DNA from: Pacificimonas pallii
Lineage (GTDB): Bacteria > Pseudomonadota > Alphaproteobacteria > Sphingomonadales > Sphingomonadaceae
Length of the DNA: 64,000 nucleotides
Assembly: GCF_019204005.1 (NCBI RefSeq)
Contig: NZ_JAGSPA010000004.1
Coordinates: 62,001-126,000, forward strand
Direction: 5' to 3'
Positions 28,838 through 37,946 of this stretch are shown here, piece after piece; the stretch's first letter is position 1, and every line of letters begins with the position of its first letter. The translations under genes and the position numbers were made by a program. The notes beneath the pieces are model-generated. The model was not told the DNA's origin. It did no database searches and saw only the letters and a program-made list of their open reading frames with translations.

Positions 28838-29176
28838 TCACGAAGAGGTGAATGCGGACCGCGGCTCTGTGACGGGCGGCGGGTCGAGGCGCCCGGAATC
28901 ATGGGGCCCTGAACCATATGAAGGCGAAGTGCCGTGGTCCGTCAGCTGCGCTTCGAGTTTCTTCACACGCCGTTTCCAGCGCCAGCGGCTGATCGAGTGC
29001 ATCAGCGATAGCGGCAGTGCCCCAAGGAGCATCGCCGCGATCAGATATACGGCGAGCGGCCAGTTCGCCTCGTAGCCGCCGGGCAGCCACATCGGCACCC
29101 GGCCGAAATTATTGGAGGCAAACCAGGCCACAAAGAGCCCGATAACGATGTAAACGACGAGAGTGATGATCCGCAT
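28838..29176 (-). CDS. LapA-domain membrane protein
   Basis: A 112-residue protein with two N-terminal membrane segments (ITLVVYIVIGLFVAWFASNN and PLAVYLIAAMLLGALPLSLM), then a basic cytosolic tail (RWRWKRRVKKLEAQL). This is the lipopolysaccharide-assembly-protein-A (DUF1049) pattern. In E. coli, LapA acts with LapB in controlling LpxC and LPS; the role in this lineage is inferred. Confidence 0.88.
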   Translation of the reverse strand: MRIITLVVYIVIGLFVAWFASNNFGRVPMWLPGGYEANWPLAVYLIAAMLLGALPLSLMHSISRWRWKRRVKKLEAQLTDHGTSPSYGSGPHDSGRLDPPPVTEPRSAFTSS

Positions 29177-29328
29177 CGATACAGCCTAGCATCCGCAAAG
29201 GCGCCGCGCCAGATAGCGCGGCCGTTCTGTTCGGCGCGCTTCTGTTCGCCGTGCTGGTCGGCACCGGGACGTGACCCCGGCCGGAATCGCTCCGGGCGGG
29301 GCGGGCGCGCATCCGTTCCGGTAGCTGC

Positions 29329-29607
29329 CTAGCGGTTCAGGCGCTCGCGCAGATCCTTGCCGGCCTTGAAGTGCGGAACGCGCTTCGCATCGACGTGCAC
29401 CGCTTCGCCCGTGCGCGGATTGCGACCCGTGCGCGAATCGCGTGCGCGTGTCGAAAACGCGCCGAAACCGCGCAGTTCCACACGGCGGCCATCCGCCAGT
29501 GCGTCGATAATCGATTCGAAGATCGTACCGACCACACGTTCCGCTTCGCGCGCGGACAGATGAGGGTGAGTTTCCGCGACCGCAGCCACGAGTTCGGATC
29601 TGATCAT
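29329..29607 (-). CDS. ihfB: Integration host factor beta subunit
   Basis: DNA-bending nucleoid protein that pairs with IhfA. The 92-residue chain from the ATG at 29607 ([12 protein letters not shown]) has the HU/IHF fold and the arm [10 protein letters not shown] with the intercalating Pro. AGGGG lies before this start, whereas the eight extra upstream codons lack family match. It follows rpsA, as in many proteobacteria. Confidence 0.95.
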   Translation of the reverse strand: MIRSELVAAVAETHPHLSAREAERVVGTIFESIIDALADGRRVELRGFGAFSTRARDSRTGRNPRTGEAVHVDAKRVPHFKAGKDLRERLNR

Positions 29608-29688
29608 GTAAGTCCCCTTTTTTGACCCCACGCTATCAGCAAGCCATCAGACAAAAGTCCATACTAACCTAAATCAAACTTATCAATG

Positions 29689-29726
29689 AAAAGCGCGCCC
29701 CGACGAAATTCACCGGGACGCGCTTT
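29689..29726 (-). terminator. Rho-independent terminator after rpsA
   Basis: On the minus strand a GC-rich stem (plus-strand arms GCGCGCCCCG at 29693-29702 and CGGGACGCGC at 29714-29723, with one G-U pair in RNA) is flanked by AAA/TTT and followed by TTTTCATT. It lies 25 bases after the rpsA stop and before ihfB, so ihfB probably has its own promoter or receives read-through. Confidence 0.75.
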
Positions 29727-29750
29727 CAAAGGCTAACTGTTCCTAAGGCG

Positions 29751-31466
29751 TTATGACTTGTCGTCGTCCTTGGATTTGCCAAGTGCCTCGCCAAGAATAT
29801 CGCCGAGCGATGCACCGCTGTCGGAAGACCCGTATTGTTTGACGGCCTCCTTCTCTTCGGTGATCTGCAGCGCCTTGATCGAGAGATTCGGCTTTTTCGA
29901 GCGATCAAAGCCGGTGACCAGCGCGTCAACCTTCTGACCGACCTGGTAACGCTCCGGGCGCTGCTCGTCGCGGTCGCGGCTGAGGTCGCTGCGGCGGATG
30001 AAGCCGGTCGTCGCGCCGCCGTCGATGGAGACTTCGACACCGCCGTCGCGGACATCGACGACTTCGCCGGTAACGGTGTCGCCCTTCTTGACGCTGGAGG
30101 CCACGGCGACGCTCGACGCGCCTTCCTCGGCCTGGTCCATTTGCTTGATGCCAAGCGAAATGCGCTCCTTGTCGGCGTCGACGTCAAGGACGACAGCCTT
30201 CACCGTCTCGCCCTTATGATGCAGGTCGAGCGCTTCCTCGCCGGAGACGCCCCATGCGATGTCGGACATGTGCACCATGCCATCGACGTCGCCGTCGAGA
30301 CCGACGAACAGGCCGAATTCGGTGGTGTTCTTGACTTCGCCCTCGACGATCGAACCGACCGGATGCGCGGCGGCGAAATCTTCCCAGGGGTTCGAAATCG
30401 CCTGCTTCAGGCCCAGCGAGATGCGGCGCTTCTCTTCGTCGACCTCGATAACGATGACATCGACTTCCTGGCTTGTGGAGACGATCTTGCCCGGGTGGAC
30501 GTTCTTCTTCGTCCAGGACATTTCGGAAACGTGGACCAGACCCTCGATGCCCGGCTCCAGTTCGACGAACGCACCATAGTCGGTGATGTTCGTGACGCGG
30601 CCCGTTGCCTTCTGGTCGATCTGGTATTTGGCGGCGACGCCGTCCCAGGGGTCCGATTCCAGCTGCTTCATGCCGAGCGAGATGCGCTGCGTCTCGCGGT
30701 TGATGCGAACGATCTGCACCTTCACCTTGTCGCCAATATTGACGATTTCGGAGGGGTGGCCAACGCGCTTGTAGCTCATGTCGGTGACATGCAGCAGGCC
30801 GTCAATGCCGCCGAGATCCACGAACGCGCCGTAATCGGTGATGTTCTTCACATCGCCCTCGACCACCTGGCCCTCTGTGAGGGACTGGATGAGGTCGGAA
30901 CGCTGCTCCATGCGCGTTTCCTCGAGGATGGCGCGGCGCGAAACGACGATATTGCCGCGCTTGCGGTCCATCTTCAGGATCTGGAACGGCTGCGGCATGC
31001 CCATCAGCGGGCCGACGTCGCGCACGGGGCGAACATCGACCTGGCTGCCGGGCAGGAAGGCCACGGCGCCGCCAAGATCGACGGTGAAGCCGCCCTTCAC
31101 GCGGCCAAAGATCGTGCCCTCGACGCGGGCGGTTTCGTCAAACTCGGATTCGAGACGGTCCCAGGCGGCTTCGCGGCGGGCGCGGTCGCGGGACAGCATG
31201 GCCTCGCCATGGGCATTCTCGACGCGGTCGACATAGACCTCGACCTCGTCGCCGATGCTGAGGTCGGCCTTCTGACCGGGGGCGGCAAATTCGCGGAGCG
31301 CGATACGGCCCTCCGATTTCAAACCAACGTCGATGATCGCCATGTCATTTTCGATGTTGGTGACGGTGCCGGTGACGACGCGACCCTCGAAGGTCTCGCT
31401 GCCGCCCAGGCTCTCTTCGAGCATGGAGGCGAAATCGTCACGGGTGGGCTGTGCTGCTGTAGCCAT
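29751..31466 (-). CDS. rpsA: 30S ribosomal protein S1
   Basis: Binds mRNA during initiation. The 571-residue protein has six S1 (OB-fold) repeats; repeats 3 to 6 each show the GAFVDLGG or GLFVGLDG type signature (for example YGAFVDLGGIDGLLHVTDMS and YGAFVELEPGIEGLVHVSEMSW). Length is usual for proteobacteria. Upstream is cmk, 254 bases away. Confidence 0.97.
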   Translation of the reverse strand: MATAAQPTRDDFASMLEESLGGSETFEGRVVTGTVTNIENDMAIIDVGLKSEGRIALREFAAPGQKADLSIGDEVEVYVDRVENAHGEAMLSRDRARREAAWDRLESEFDETARVEGTIFGRVKGGFTVDLGGAVAFLPGSQVDVRPVRDVGPLMGMPQPFQILKMDRKRGNIVVSRRAILEETRMEQRSDLIQSLTEGQVVEGDVKNITDYGAFVDLGGIDGLLHVTDMSYKRVGHPSEIVNIGDKVKVQIVRINRETQRISLGMKQLESDPWDGVAAKYQIDQKATGRVTNITDYGAFVELEPGIEGLVHVSEMSWTKKNVHPGKIVSTSQEVDVIVIEVDEEKRRISLGLKQAISNPWEDFAAAHPVGSIVEGEVKNTTEFGLFVGLDGDVDGMVHMSDIAWGVSGEEALDLHHKGETVKAVVLDVDADKERISLGIKQMDQAEEGASSVAVASSVKKGDTVTGEVVDVRDGGVEVSIDGGATTGFIRRSDLSRDRDEQRPERYQVGQKVDALVTGFDRSKKPNLSIKALQITEEKEAVKQYGSSDSGASLGDILGEALGKSKDDDKS

Positions 31467-31720
31467 AAAGTTCTGTAATTCCTTAAATATGTATATTCAT
31501 GCCGACCGGTTGGTTCCGGTGGTCTGGAGCGGGATTGCCCCTATTTTTGATGTTACCAGAACAGACAAAGCGGACGGTCTCGGGGTCATCCCCGCCGCCC
31601 ACTATTCCTGACGCTGGTGCCCAATGGCGATGTTTTCACCGCTCTCAGGACCAGCGTGCGCATAGGCGACGCGGGCGCGATAAGCAAGGAAAAGCGGCAC
31701 GGCGGCCAGCTTTTTGCGGT
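31467..31720. other. cmk-rpsA intergenic region, likely rpsA leader
   Basis: 254 bases with no convincing gene. The 40 bases nearest rpsA are AT-rich (TTCTGTAATTCCTTAAATATG on the plus strand), typical of an S1 translation-initiation region. A short ACCGG/CCGGT inverted repeat lies near 31502-31522. S1 is autoregulated through its leader in other proteobacteria; I cannot show that here. Confidence 0.4.
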
Positions 31721-32392
31721 TCAGGTGCCCGGGCGGACGGCTTCACCGCGCGCCGCCTCGACGGCTTCGATCGCCGCCGCAACCGCGTCCTCAATACCAA
31801 GTGCGGTGGTGTCGAGGATCGTGGCGCCGGGTGCCGGCCGGAGCGGGGCCACATCGCGGTCGCGGTCGCGCTCGTCGCGAGCGATCAGGTCGGTCTTTAC
31901 CGCCTCAAGCTCCGCATCATGGCCGCGTGCGGCCAGCTCCGCCGTGCGGCGACGCGCGCGTTCGTCAATGCCTGCGGTAACGAACAGCTTGGCGGCGGCA
32001 TCGGGCGCGATGACGGTTCCGATATCCCGGCCATCGAGGACCGCACCGCCCGGCTGCGCGGCGAAAGCGCGCTGCCGCGCCAGCAACGTGTCGCGGACGC
32101 GGCCATGTGCGGAGACCACAGAAGCGACGGCGCCCGTCCGCCGCGACCGGATGTCAGGGTCGTGAAGCAGATCATCGCCGAACATGCGCGCATGCCGCGC
32201 CGCGCCCTCGGCGTCCGCAGGATCATCGCCCGCGCGGATTATCGACAGCGCAACGGCGCGGTAGAGTGCGCCGGTATCCAGATGCGGCAGACCATAATGA
32301 CTGGCGAGCGCCTTTGCGATGGTGCCCTTGCCGGATGCGGCGGGGCCATCGACGGCGATAACCAGCGACGTGTGAAGACTTGTGAGAACCAT
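31721..32392 (-). CDS. cmk: Cytidylate kinase
   Basis: Phosphorylates CMP and dCMP. The P-loop is DGPAASGKGT, and the NMP-binding region has LDTGALYRAVAL and LDGRDIGTVI. I use the ATG at 32392 (MVLTSLHTSLVIAVDG); the frame is open for 12 more codons without family support. In related genomes aroA usually precedes cmk directly; here an epimerase-like gene on the other strand lies between them. Confidence 0.95.
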   Translation of the reverse strand: MVLTSLHTSLVIAVDGPAASGKGTIAKALASHYGLPHLDTGALYRAVALSIIRAGDDPADAEGAARHARMFGDDLLHDPDIRSRRTGAVASVVSAHGRVRDTLLARQRAFAAQPGGAVLDGRDIGTVIAPDAAAKLFVTAGIDERARRRTAELAARGHDAELEAVKTDLIARDERDRDRDVAPLRPAPGATILDTTALGIEDAVAAAIEAVEAARGEAVRPGT

Positions 32393-32448
32393 AATGTTTC
32401 GCCTAGGCGGCGGACCCGGAGCGTGCAAGTCAACGAAAGGGTAGCCAT

Positions 32449-33513
32449 CTGGCCGATTTCTGCATCGTCATGGGAACGCGGCCCGAAGCCATCAAACTCG
32501 CCCCCGTCTATCTCGCTTTGCGCGCCCGCGGCGCCGGCGCCCGTATTTACGATACCGGGCAGCATCCCGATCTGTTGCCATCGGCGCTGGCGGCATTCGC
32601 CATTCCTGACACTGCCGTCCAGCGCAGTCCGCAGCGCGGCGTGTCGGCACCCCTGAAAATGCTGCCCGACATGCAGCGCATGCTGCGTGCGCATGCACCT
32701 GGTGGTGTGATCGTCCAGGGCGATACGGCCAGCGCCTTTGCCGGGGCGCTGGCGGGTGTCCTGTCAGGGCTTCCGGTCCATCACGTCGAGGCGGGCCTGA
32801 GAAGCGGCGACTGGCTGTCGCCATTTCCGGAAGAGTTCATAAGGGCAGGCATTGGCCGACTGTCGGCGCAGCATTTCGCGCCGACGCCGCTTGCGGGCCG
32901 CAATCTGGCCGCGGAGGGGATTGCCGCCGATCGCATTCACATTGCCGGAAATACCATTGTCGATGCCCTTCGCCTGATCCTGCCGGGCCGTAACCAGCGT
33001 AAGCGCACGCGGCCGTCGCAAAGCGCCGGCGGCAAACTGGTCGTGCTGACCGTGCATCGGCGGGAGAGCGAGGGCGCTGGAACACGGGCAATCCTGGGCG
33101 CCGCCGCCGAGCTGGCACGTCGCCGCGATGTTCATGTGATCTATCCCGCGCATCCGCGGACCACGACCGATGAACTGGCAGCGCTCGGTTCCGGGCATGG
33201 AATCGAGGTCGTGCCGCCAATCCCTTATGCCGATTTTGTGCAATTGCTGGCCCGGGCCGATCTGGCCATCACCGATTCAGGAGGTGTGCAGGAAGAAGCG
33301 GCCATCCTTGGCACACCGCTGATCTGCTGCAGGAACGTCACCGAACGCCCCGAGGCGCTCGCAGGAACCCATGCGCGGCTGGTGGGCACCGATCCGGAGG
33401 CGATCCTGGCCGCCGCCGAACAATTCCTCGACGACGGGCAAAGACCCGCATTCTCAGCGGCGTTTGGCGACGGACATGCGGCGGATCGCATCGCCGCCAT
33501 TCTGACGGCCTAG
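32449..33513 (+). CDS. UDP-N-acetylglucosamine 2-epimerase (WecB-like), probable CTG start
   Basis: Converts UDP-GlcNAc to UDP-ManNAc for polysaccharides. Family blocks: MGTRPEAIKLAPVYLAL, the central GDTASAFAGALAG and HVEAGLRSGD, ITDSGGVQEEA and the terminal nucleotide site. The first internal ATG (32470) would begin at the MGTRPEA motif and delete the first strand; there is no ribosome site near it. A CTG at 32449 gives MADFCIVMGTRPEA, which matches the family, and has GAAAGGG seven bases upstream. It may feed the nearby polysaccharide genes. At 354 residues it is near the usual length. Confidence 0.88.
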   Translation: MADFCIVMGTRPEAIKLAPVYLALRARGAGARIYDTGQHPDLLPSALAAFAIPDTAVQRSPQRGVSAPLKMLPDMQRMLRAHAPGGVIVQGDTASAFAGALAGVLSGLPVHHVEAGLRSGDWLSPFPEEFIRAGIGRLSAQHFAPTPLAGRNLAAEGIAADRIHIAGNTIVDALRLILPGRNQRKRTRPSQSAGGKLVVLTVHRRESEGAGTRAILGAAAELARRRDVHVIYPAHPRTTTDELAALGSGHGIEVVPPIPYADFVQLLARADLAITDSGGVQEEAAILGTPLICCRNVTERPEALAGTHARLVGTDPEAILAAAEQFLDDGQRPAFSAAFGDGHAADRIAAILTA

Positions 33514-33648
33514 CGGCGGGCGTTTTCGCGCTCGGTGCCGCCGCCCGAAAAAGTTTCTCAGTCGTTAACCATCTTTTTTGGTTTCGCGGCGTTTACGGTT
33601 TGTTAAGACATTCAAATCGGACCAGGAAAAGGAAGGCGCCCGCAGATC

Positions 33649-33789
33649 ATGTTCAGCTATGCCCGCAAGTCCATTTCCTTTGGCATGCGCCAGGTTCAGA
33701 CGGACAGGGAGGCGTGGGCCGATGCCCTGCGCACCGCCGGGCTGGTCTATCTGGGCGCGCTAACGTTCCTGATCGTCTACATGGGCTGA
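33649..33789 (+). CDS. Small single-span membrane protein (46 residues)
   Basis: ATG at 33649 to TGA at 33787. The sequence starts MFSYARKSISFGMRQVQTD, then REAWADALRTAG, then a hydrophobic span LVYLGALTFLIVYMG at the C-terminus: a basic N-terminus and a tail anchor. AGGAAAAGGAAGG lies 10-20 bases before the ATG, and an AT-rich stretch (33555-33620) could hold a promoter. It overlaps the end of aroA on the other strand by 30 bases. I recognise no family. Confidence 0.5.
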   Translation: MFSYARKSISFGMRQVQTDREAWADALRTAGLVYLGALTFLIVYMG

Positions 33790-35112
33790 TACGCCAAGCG
33801 ACTGCATCAGCGCTGCAAAGCCGGGAAAGCTCGTCTCGATCGGCCGGGCATCGTCGACCAGGACGGGCGCCGCCGCATTGAGACCAAGAACGGCGAAGCT
33901 CATGGCGATACGGTGATCGAGGTGGCTGTCGATTCGGGCGCCGCCCGGGATGGCCCGCCCGCCCGAGCCCGTTATGACGATGCCATCGTCCAGCAGGCGC
34001 AGCGGCACACCGCAGGCCGCGAGGCCCTCCGCCATCACGGCCAGACGGTCGGATTCCTTCACGCGCAATTCCGCCAGCCCGCGCATCTCGGTATCGCCAT
34101 CGGCAAAGGCAGCGGCGACCATCAGAATCGGATATTCATCGATCATCAGCGGTGCCAGGCGAGCGGGAATGTCCGCCGCGGTCAGCGGACCCGCCTCGAC
34201 CGTGATGTCGCCGACAGGTTCTGCTCCGGCGGCGCCATCCTTTGATACCCCGACGTTCGCGCCGAGCAGCCCGAGCGCCTCCAAAATGCCCGTGCGGGTG
34301 GGGTTGAGGCCGACGCCCGTCACCGTCACACGGCTTCCCGCAACGATCAGGCCGGCAACGATAGGGAACGCCGCCGAGGAGATGTCGCCCGGCACCCGAA
34401 TCGCCTGCCCGGACAAATGCGGCTGGCCCCGCAGGCGGATCGTGCGGCCGCGATCCGTTTCGGTGACCTCGACCTCGGCGCCAAAGCCGCGCAGCATGCG
34501 TTCGGAATGATCGCGCGTGACTTCGCCCTCATGTACGATGGTGTCGCCCGGTGTGTTCAGACCGGCGAGCAAAACGGCGGACTTCACCTGCGCCGAGGCG
34601 ACGGGGAGGGTATATTCGATGGGCATGGGCTGCGCCGCGCCGGTGATGGTCAGCGGCAGCCGGCCGCCGCGCGACGCGAACGTCGCGCCCATATCGCCAA
34701 GCGGCGCGGTGACCCGGCCCATGGGGCGCGCCTGCAGGCTGTCGTCGCCGATCAGCGTGGCGGTGATCGGGTGCGCCGCGATCAGACCCATCAGAAGCCG
34801 CGCCGACGTGCCGCTATTGCCAAGGTCGAGGGCGCTTTCGGGTTCCAGCAGAGCGCCGCCGACGCCGTCCACCGTCCACGCGGTGTCGCCGCGCGCGATC
34901 ACCGCGCCCATCTTCGTCATCGCCGCGGCGGTGGCAAGAACGTCCTCCCCCTCCAGCAGGCCCGTGATCGTCGTTCGGCCGCTGGCCACCGCGCCGAGCA
35001 TGAGCGAACGGTGCGAAATCGACTTGTCACCCGGCACCGATACCGTGCCCGAAAGCGCCCTTTCGGCAGACAGGGAAAGTGGTTTCGGGGGCGCGGTCAT
35101 TGCGGCAGTCAT
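33760..35112 (-). CDS. aroA: 3-phosphoshikimate 1-carboxyvinyltransferase, CP4-like class II
   Basis: EPSP synthase of the shikimate pathway. I start at the ATG at 35112 (MTAAMTAPPKPLSLSAER), giving 450 residues; an upstream extension lacks homology. The chain closely parallels the Agrobacterium CP4 enzyme as I recall it: RPMGRVTAPL, SAQVKSAVLLAGLNTPG, LNPTRTGILEALG, MIDEYPILMVAAAFADG, ELRVKESDRL, LDHRIAMSF. At the glyphosate-contact site it has GNSGTSARL: the Ala of CP4 is Gly here, while the following Leu agrees with CP4. Convergent with the small membrane-protein gene. Confidence 0.94.
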   Translation of the reverse strand: MTAAMTAPPKPLSLSAERALSGTVSVPGDKSISHRSLMLGAVASGRTTITGLLEGEDVLATAAAMTKMGAVIARGDTAWTVDGVGGALLEPESALDLGNSGTSARLLMGLIAAHPITATLIGDDSLQARPMGRVTAPLGDMGATFASRGGRLPLTITGAAQPMPIEYTLPVASAQVKSAVLLAGLNTPGDTIVHEGEVTRDHSERMLRGFGAEVEVTETDRGRTIRLRGQPHLSGQAIRVPGDISSAAFPIVAGLIVAGSRVTVTGVGLNPTRTGILEALGLLGANVGVSKDGAAGAEPVGDITVEAGPLTAADIPARLAPLMIDEYPILMVAAAFADGDTEMRGLAELRVKESDRLAVMAEGLAACGVPLRLLDDGIVITGSGGRAIPGGARIDSHLDHRIAMSFAVLGLNAAAPVLVDDARPIETSFPGFAALMQSLGVSAHVDDQER

Positions 35113-35255
35113 CGGGGTCCCTTGAAACCTGCGCCGTGCAGGCCCATTCTTGCGGGGCTTTGACAGTGCGTACCGGGCGTGGCAAGCGCGCCCGTCAACT
35201 TGGACAGGCCGCGAATCACACCGCTTGGCCCGCCACCACATAATGGAGACGAATT

Positions 35256-35594
35256 TTGGCAGCCGCAGCTAAGGTGGACCTGGGTACCAAACGTACCTGT
35301 CCGGAATGCAATACCCGCTTTTACGATCTGGGCGAGGATTCGCCCGTGACGTGCATCGAATGCGCGCATGTCTGGACTCCCGAGCCGGTTCTGAAATCGA
35401 AGCAGCCCCTGCCGTTCGATTCGGCGAAAACCTCCAAGGAAAAAGCCGCGGAGACGGAAAGCCTGGAAGAGGACGATCTCGACATTGACGAGGACGATGA
35501 GGGCAGCCCCGATGACGAGAACGATCTGGGCGGCGACGAAGACCTGTCCGAGGTGGCGAAGTCGAAGGGCGACGACGAACAGCCGGAGACGTAA
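35256..35594 (+). CDS. TIGR02300 family (FYDLN acid domain) protein
   Basis: A 112-residue protein with TTG start at 35256 and GGAGA about nine bases upstream. The N-terminal zinc ribbon (CPECNTRFYDLGEDSPVTCIEC, four Cys) carries the FYDL signature. The second half is strongly acidic (about residues 70-100 rich in Asp/Glu). The family is restricted to Alphaproteobacteria and has no known function. Confidence 0.9.
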   Translation: MAAAAKVDLGTKRTCPECNTRFYDLGEDSPVTCIECAHVWTPEPVLKSKQPLPFDSAKTSKEKAAETESLEEDDLDIDEDDEGSPDDENDLGGDEDLSEVAKSKGDDEQPET

Positions 35595-35736
35595 GTCTGT
35601 CACCGCCGCGGGTGCCGCCCCGGCGGTGCCCGCCGCTGTCATGGGCGGATGAATGCGCTGACAGGCTTGTCAGCATGCGCGGGCAGCGATATGTGCCCGC
35701 GTTCCAGCCGGATGCACCTGTGTCCGGTACTATGAT

Positions 35737-35812
35737 GGGGCCGTAGCTCAGCTGGGAGAGCGCTACACTGGCAGTGTAGAGGTCAGGGGTTCGAGCCCCC
35801 TCGGCTCCACCA
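35737..35812 (+). tRNA. tRNA-Ala (anticodon GGC)
   Basis: 76 bases. Acceptor GGGGCCG pairs with CGGCTCC and contains the G3-U70 pair that defines alanine tRNAs. The anticodon arm is CTACA-CTGGCAG-TGTAG with anticodon GGC. The T arm is GGGG-TTCGAGC-CCCC, and CCA is encoded. A low-GC polysaccharide island begins directly after it. Confidence 0.97.
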
Positions 35813-35868
35813 AACCATGAGAATCTTTTATACCCGCCGTGTCCGGGTTAGACGCGTTTTGCGTAGTC

Positions 35869-37218
35869 ATGGATATGGCCACACTAGCCAAGGACAGGAT
35901 TGAGCGGGTGAAATTTTCGTCATTTTCACCTCTGGCTCAAGCATTGATCCGGAATGCGGCAGCTGTCTTCTCCGGAAACATGATCGCGGGTGTTTTGGGA
36001 TTGTTGTCCGTCGTGGCGGCGGCTCGAACGCTGGAACCCGATTTATTTGGTGTTTTGATCTTGATCGTCACCTACGTCACTGTCGTCGATCGCCTTCTGA
36101 ACTTCCAATCCTGGACGGCCTTGGTACGGTTCGGCACAGCGGCGCGCGAGCGAAACGATGTCGAGGAACTGCGGACGGTCGTAAAACTATGTTTCTTCGC
36201 GGATGTTTCAACGGCAGCCGCAGGCGCACTTGTCGCAGTTGGTCTTGCGCCGCTAGTCGCCGGTCAATTCGGATGGTCGGATAGTGATATTGTGCTGGTG
36301 CAGATATACGCGCTGGTTATCGTTACCAACATTGTCGGCGTAACCACGGGTTTACTCCAGCTGGAACGAAATTTCGGTCTGCTGGCGAAATTGAATGTCC
36401 TGGCTGCAGCCTTGAAGGCCATCGCGAGCATCATAGGTTTCGCGGCCGATTTTGGGTTCTCGTACTTCGTTCTGTCGTGGTTGGTTGCGGATCTGATAAA
36501 GAACGGAACGCTCATTTGGGTTGGCATTCGGTTGATACGCCGTCTGAATTTGGCGCAATTTTTACGTTCTTCATCGCGCGACGTGGACGGCGGCCGATGG
36601 CGCATGCTTAAATTTTTGTTTGTAACCAATCTGGTGACCAGTCTGAAAATGGCTATTCGCGAATTGGACGTTCTTGTTGTTGGCGCAATCCTGGACCCTC
36701 GCGGTGCTGGCATCTACAAAGTCGCTAAGCAGTTTGGGTCGACCCTCAGCCGCCCTATCGATCCAGTAAACGTCGTCATTTATCCTGAATTCGCATCTCT
36801 TTCCGCCGCTGGCGCAGACACGCGTTTCTGGCGCCTGTTTTTAAAGATCACCTTAATGACATTCTTGGCTGCAACGTTGATGCTGATCGTTCTCTACGCT
36901 GCTGCTGTGCCATTGATTACGTACACGGTTGGGGCAGATTATCTGAGCGCAGTTCCGGTTTTTATCCTGTATGCCGTTGGCGTCCACATCGCGATTTCAA
37001 CGATTGCTTTTTATCCCGCTCTGACAGCCATGGGATATGAGGAACGCTCACTCGCGGCGATCGCGATAGCCGCCGCCATTTACTTTGCGGCGCTCTATCT
37101 GCTAACCGTTCAGTATGGCTTGGTCGGTGCTGGCGCTGCCCACATCGTTTTCTATTTAGTTTGGGGTTTTATGATGTCTCTCTCTCTACGCGCCGCGAAG
37201 GTGCGCGGACGTCGATGA
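35869..37218 (+). CDS. Polysaccharide flippase (Wzx-like, MATE/MOP superfamily)
   Basis: Moves lipid-linked repeat units across the inner membrane. About 449 residues with 12 or so membrane segments; opens with RNAAAVFSGNMIAGVLGLLSVVAAARTLEPDLFGVL, the typical flippase start. I choose the ATG at 35869 over a GTG at 35839. First gene after the tRNA-Ala, and the first of six co-directional genes. Its stop overlaps the next start (ATGA). GC is clearly lower than in housekeeping genes. Confidence 0.85.
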   Translation: MDMATLAKDRIERVKFSSFSPLAQALIRNAAAVFSGNMIAGVLGLLSVVAAARTLEPDLFGVLILIVTYVTVVDRLLNFQSWTALVRFGTAARERNDVEELRTVVKLCFFADVSTAAAGALVAVGLAPLVAGQFGWSDSDIVLVQIYALVIVTNIVGVTTGLLQLERNFGLLAKLNVLAAALKAIASIIGFAADFGFSYFVLSWLVADLIKNGTLIWVGIRLIRRLNLAQFLRSSSRDVDGGRWRMLKFLFVTNLVTSLKMAIRELDVLVVGAILDPRGAGIYKVAKQFGSTLSRPIDPVNVVIYPEFASLSAAGADTRFWRLFLKITLMTFLAATLMLIVLYAAAVPLITYTVGADYLSAVPVFILYAVGVHIAISTIAFYPALTAMGYEERSLAAIAIAAAIYFAALYLLTVQYGLVGAGAAHIVFYLVWGFMMSLSLRAAKVRGRR

Positions 37219-37940
37219 GTAATCGTTATTTTTTGCCTAGCGATTACCAAGGCAACGAAGCGAGGCTGACATTCGATACTCAGGAAGCAACATACTGGGA
37301 TGAGAAGCGCCTCGGAATTTCGCTCCGATATCAGCACCAAGTATATGCGCTGGCATCGAAGCTGATCTTCGAGAACGGGTTTCAAACGGTCTTCGATGTT
37401 GGCTGCGGCCCCGCAAGTAAGCTGGCCTGGCTGCATGACAGGCATCCGGAAGTCGAGTTTACCGGCTTCGATCAGCCCAATGCTATCGCTTTTTGCAAGG
37501 ACCGATACGCTTGGGGAAATTGGGTTGGCGATGATTTTGACTCTCCTGCCGAGGCACACCCGGAGCAAAAAGCCGATCTGGTTATCAGCTCCGACGTCAT
37601 CGAACATTTGACGGACCCCGACCGTCTTCTGGACTATGTCAAACGACGTCTCAAACCGAATGGCGTGGCACTATTTTCAACTCCCGATCGTGCGCGCCTC
37701 TACAATGAAGATTCCAAAAGACCTCGAAACCCATACCACATTCGCGAATGGACAGCGGAAGAATTCAAGTCATATCTTTCAGATTCAGGTTTTAAAATCG
37801 TTCGATCTGAGCATCAACTTCCGGTCAGAGTTGCTTGGACGAGAACTTTCCGTGATCAAGTCCTGAGAAGGGCTCTGAAAGGACAATCATTGTTTTATAA
37901 TTTCGCCTGCGTGACTCAACTCGCTGACGAAGAGAAGTAA
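37215..37940 (+). CDS. Class I SAM-dependent methyltransferase
   Basis: A 241-residue enzyme with the SAM-binding motif VFDVGCGPASKLAWL, a following acidic residue in FTGFDQ, and the post-motif block DLVISSDVIEHLTDPDRLLDYV. Start ATG at 37215 overlaps the flippase stop. Within a polysaccharide cluster it probably methylates a sugar or a lipid-linked intermediate; the acceptor is unknown. Confidence 0.82.
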   Translation: MSNRYFLPSDYQGNEARLTFDTQEATYWDEKRLGISLRYQHQVYALASKLIFENGFQTVFDVGCGPASKLAWLHDRHPEVEFTGFDQPNAIAFCKDRYAWGNWVGDDFDSPAEAHPEQKADLVISSDVIEHLTDPDRLLDYVKRRLKPNGVALFSTPDRARLYNEDSKRPRNPYHIREWTAEEFKSYLSDSGFKIVRSEHQLPVRVAWTRTFRDQVLRRALKGQSLFYNFACVTQLADEEK

Positions 37941-37946
37941 AAGCAC

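Noticed and set aside
29835-31478. Open frame of about 547 codons opposite rpsA
   Set aside because: Shadow of the S1 repeats; repetitive only because rpsA is.
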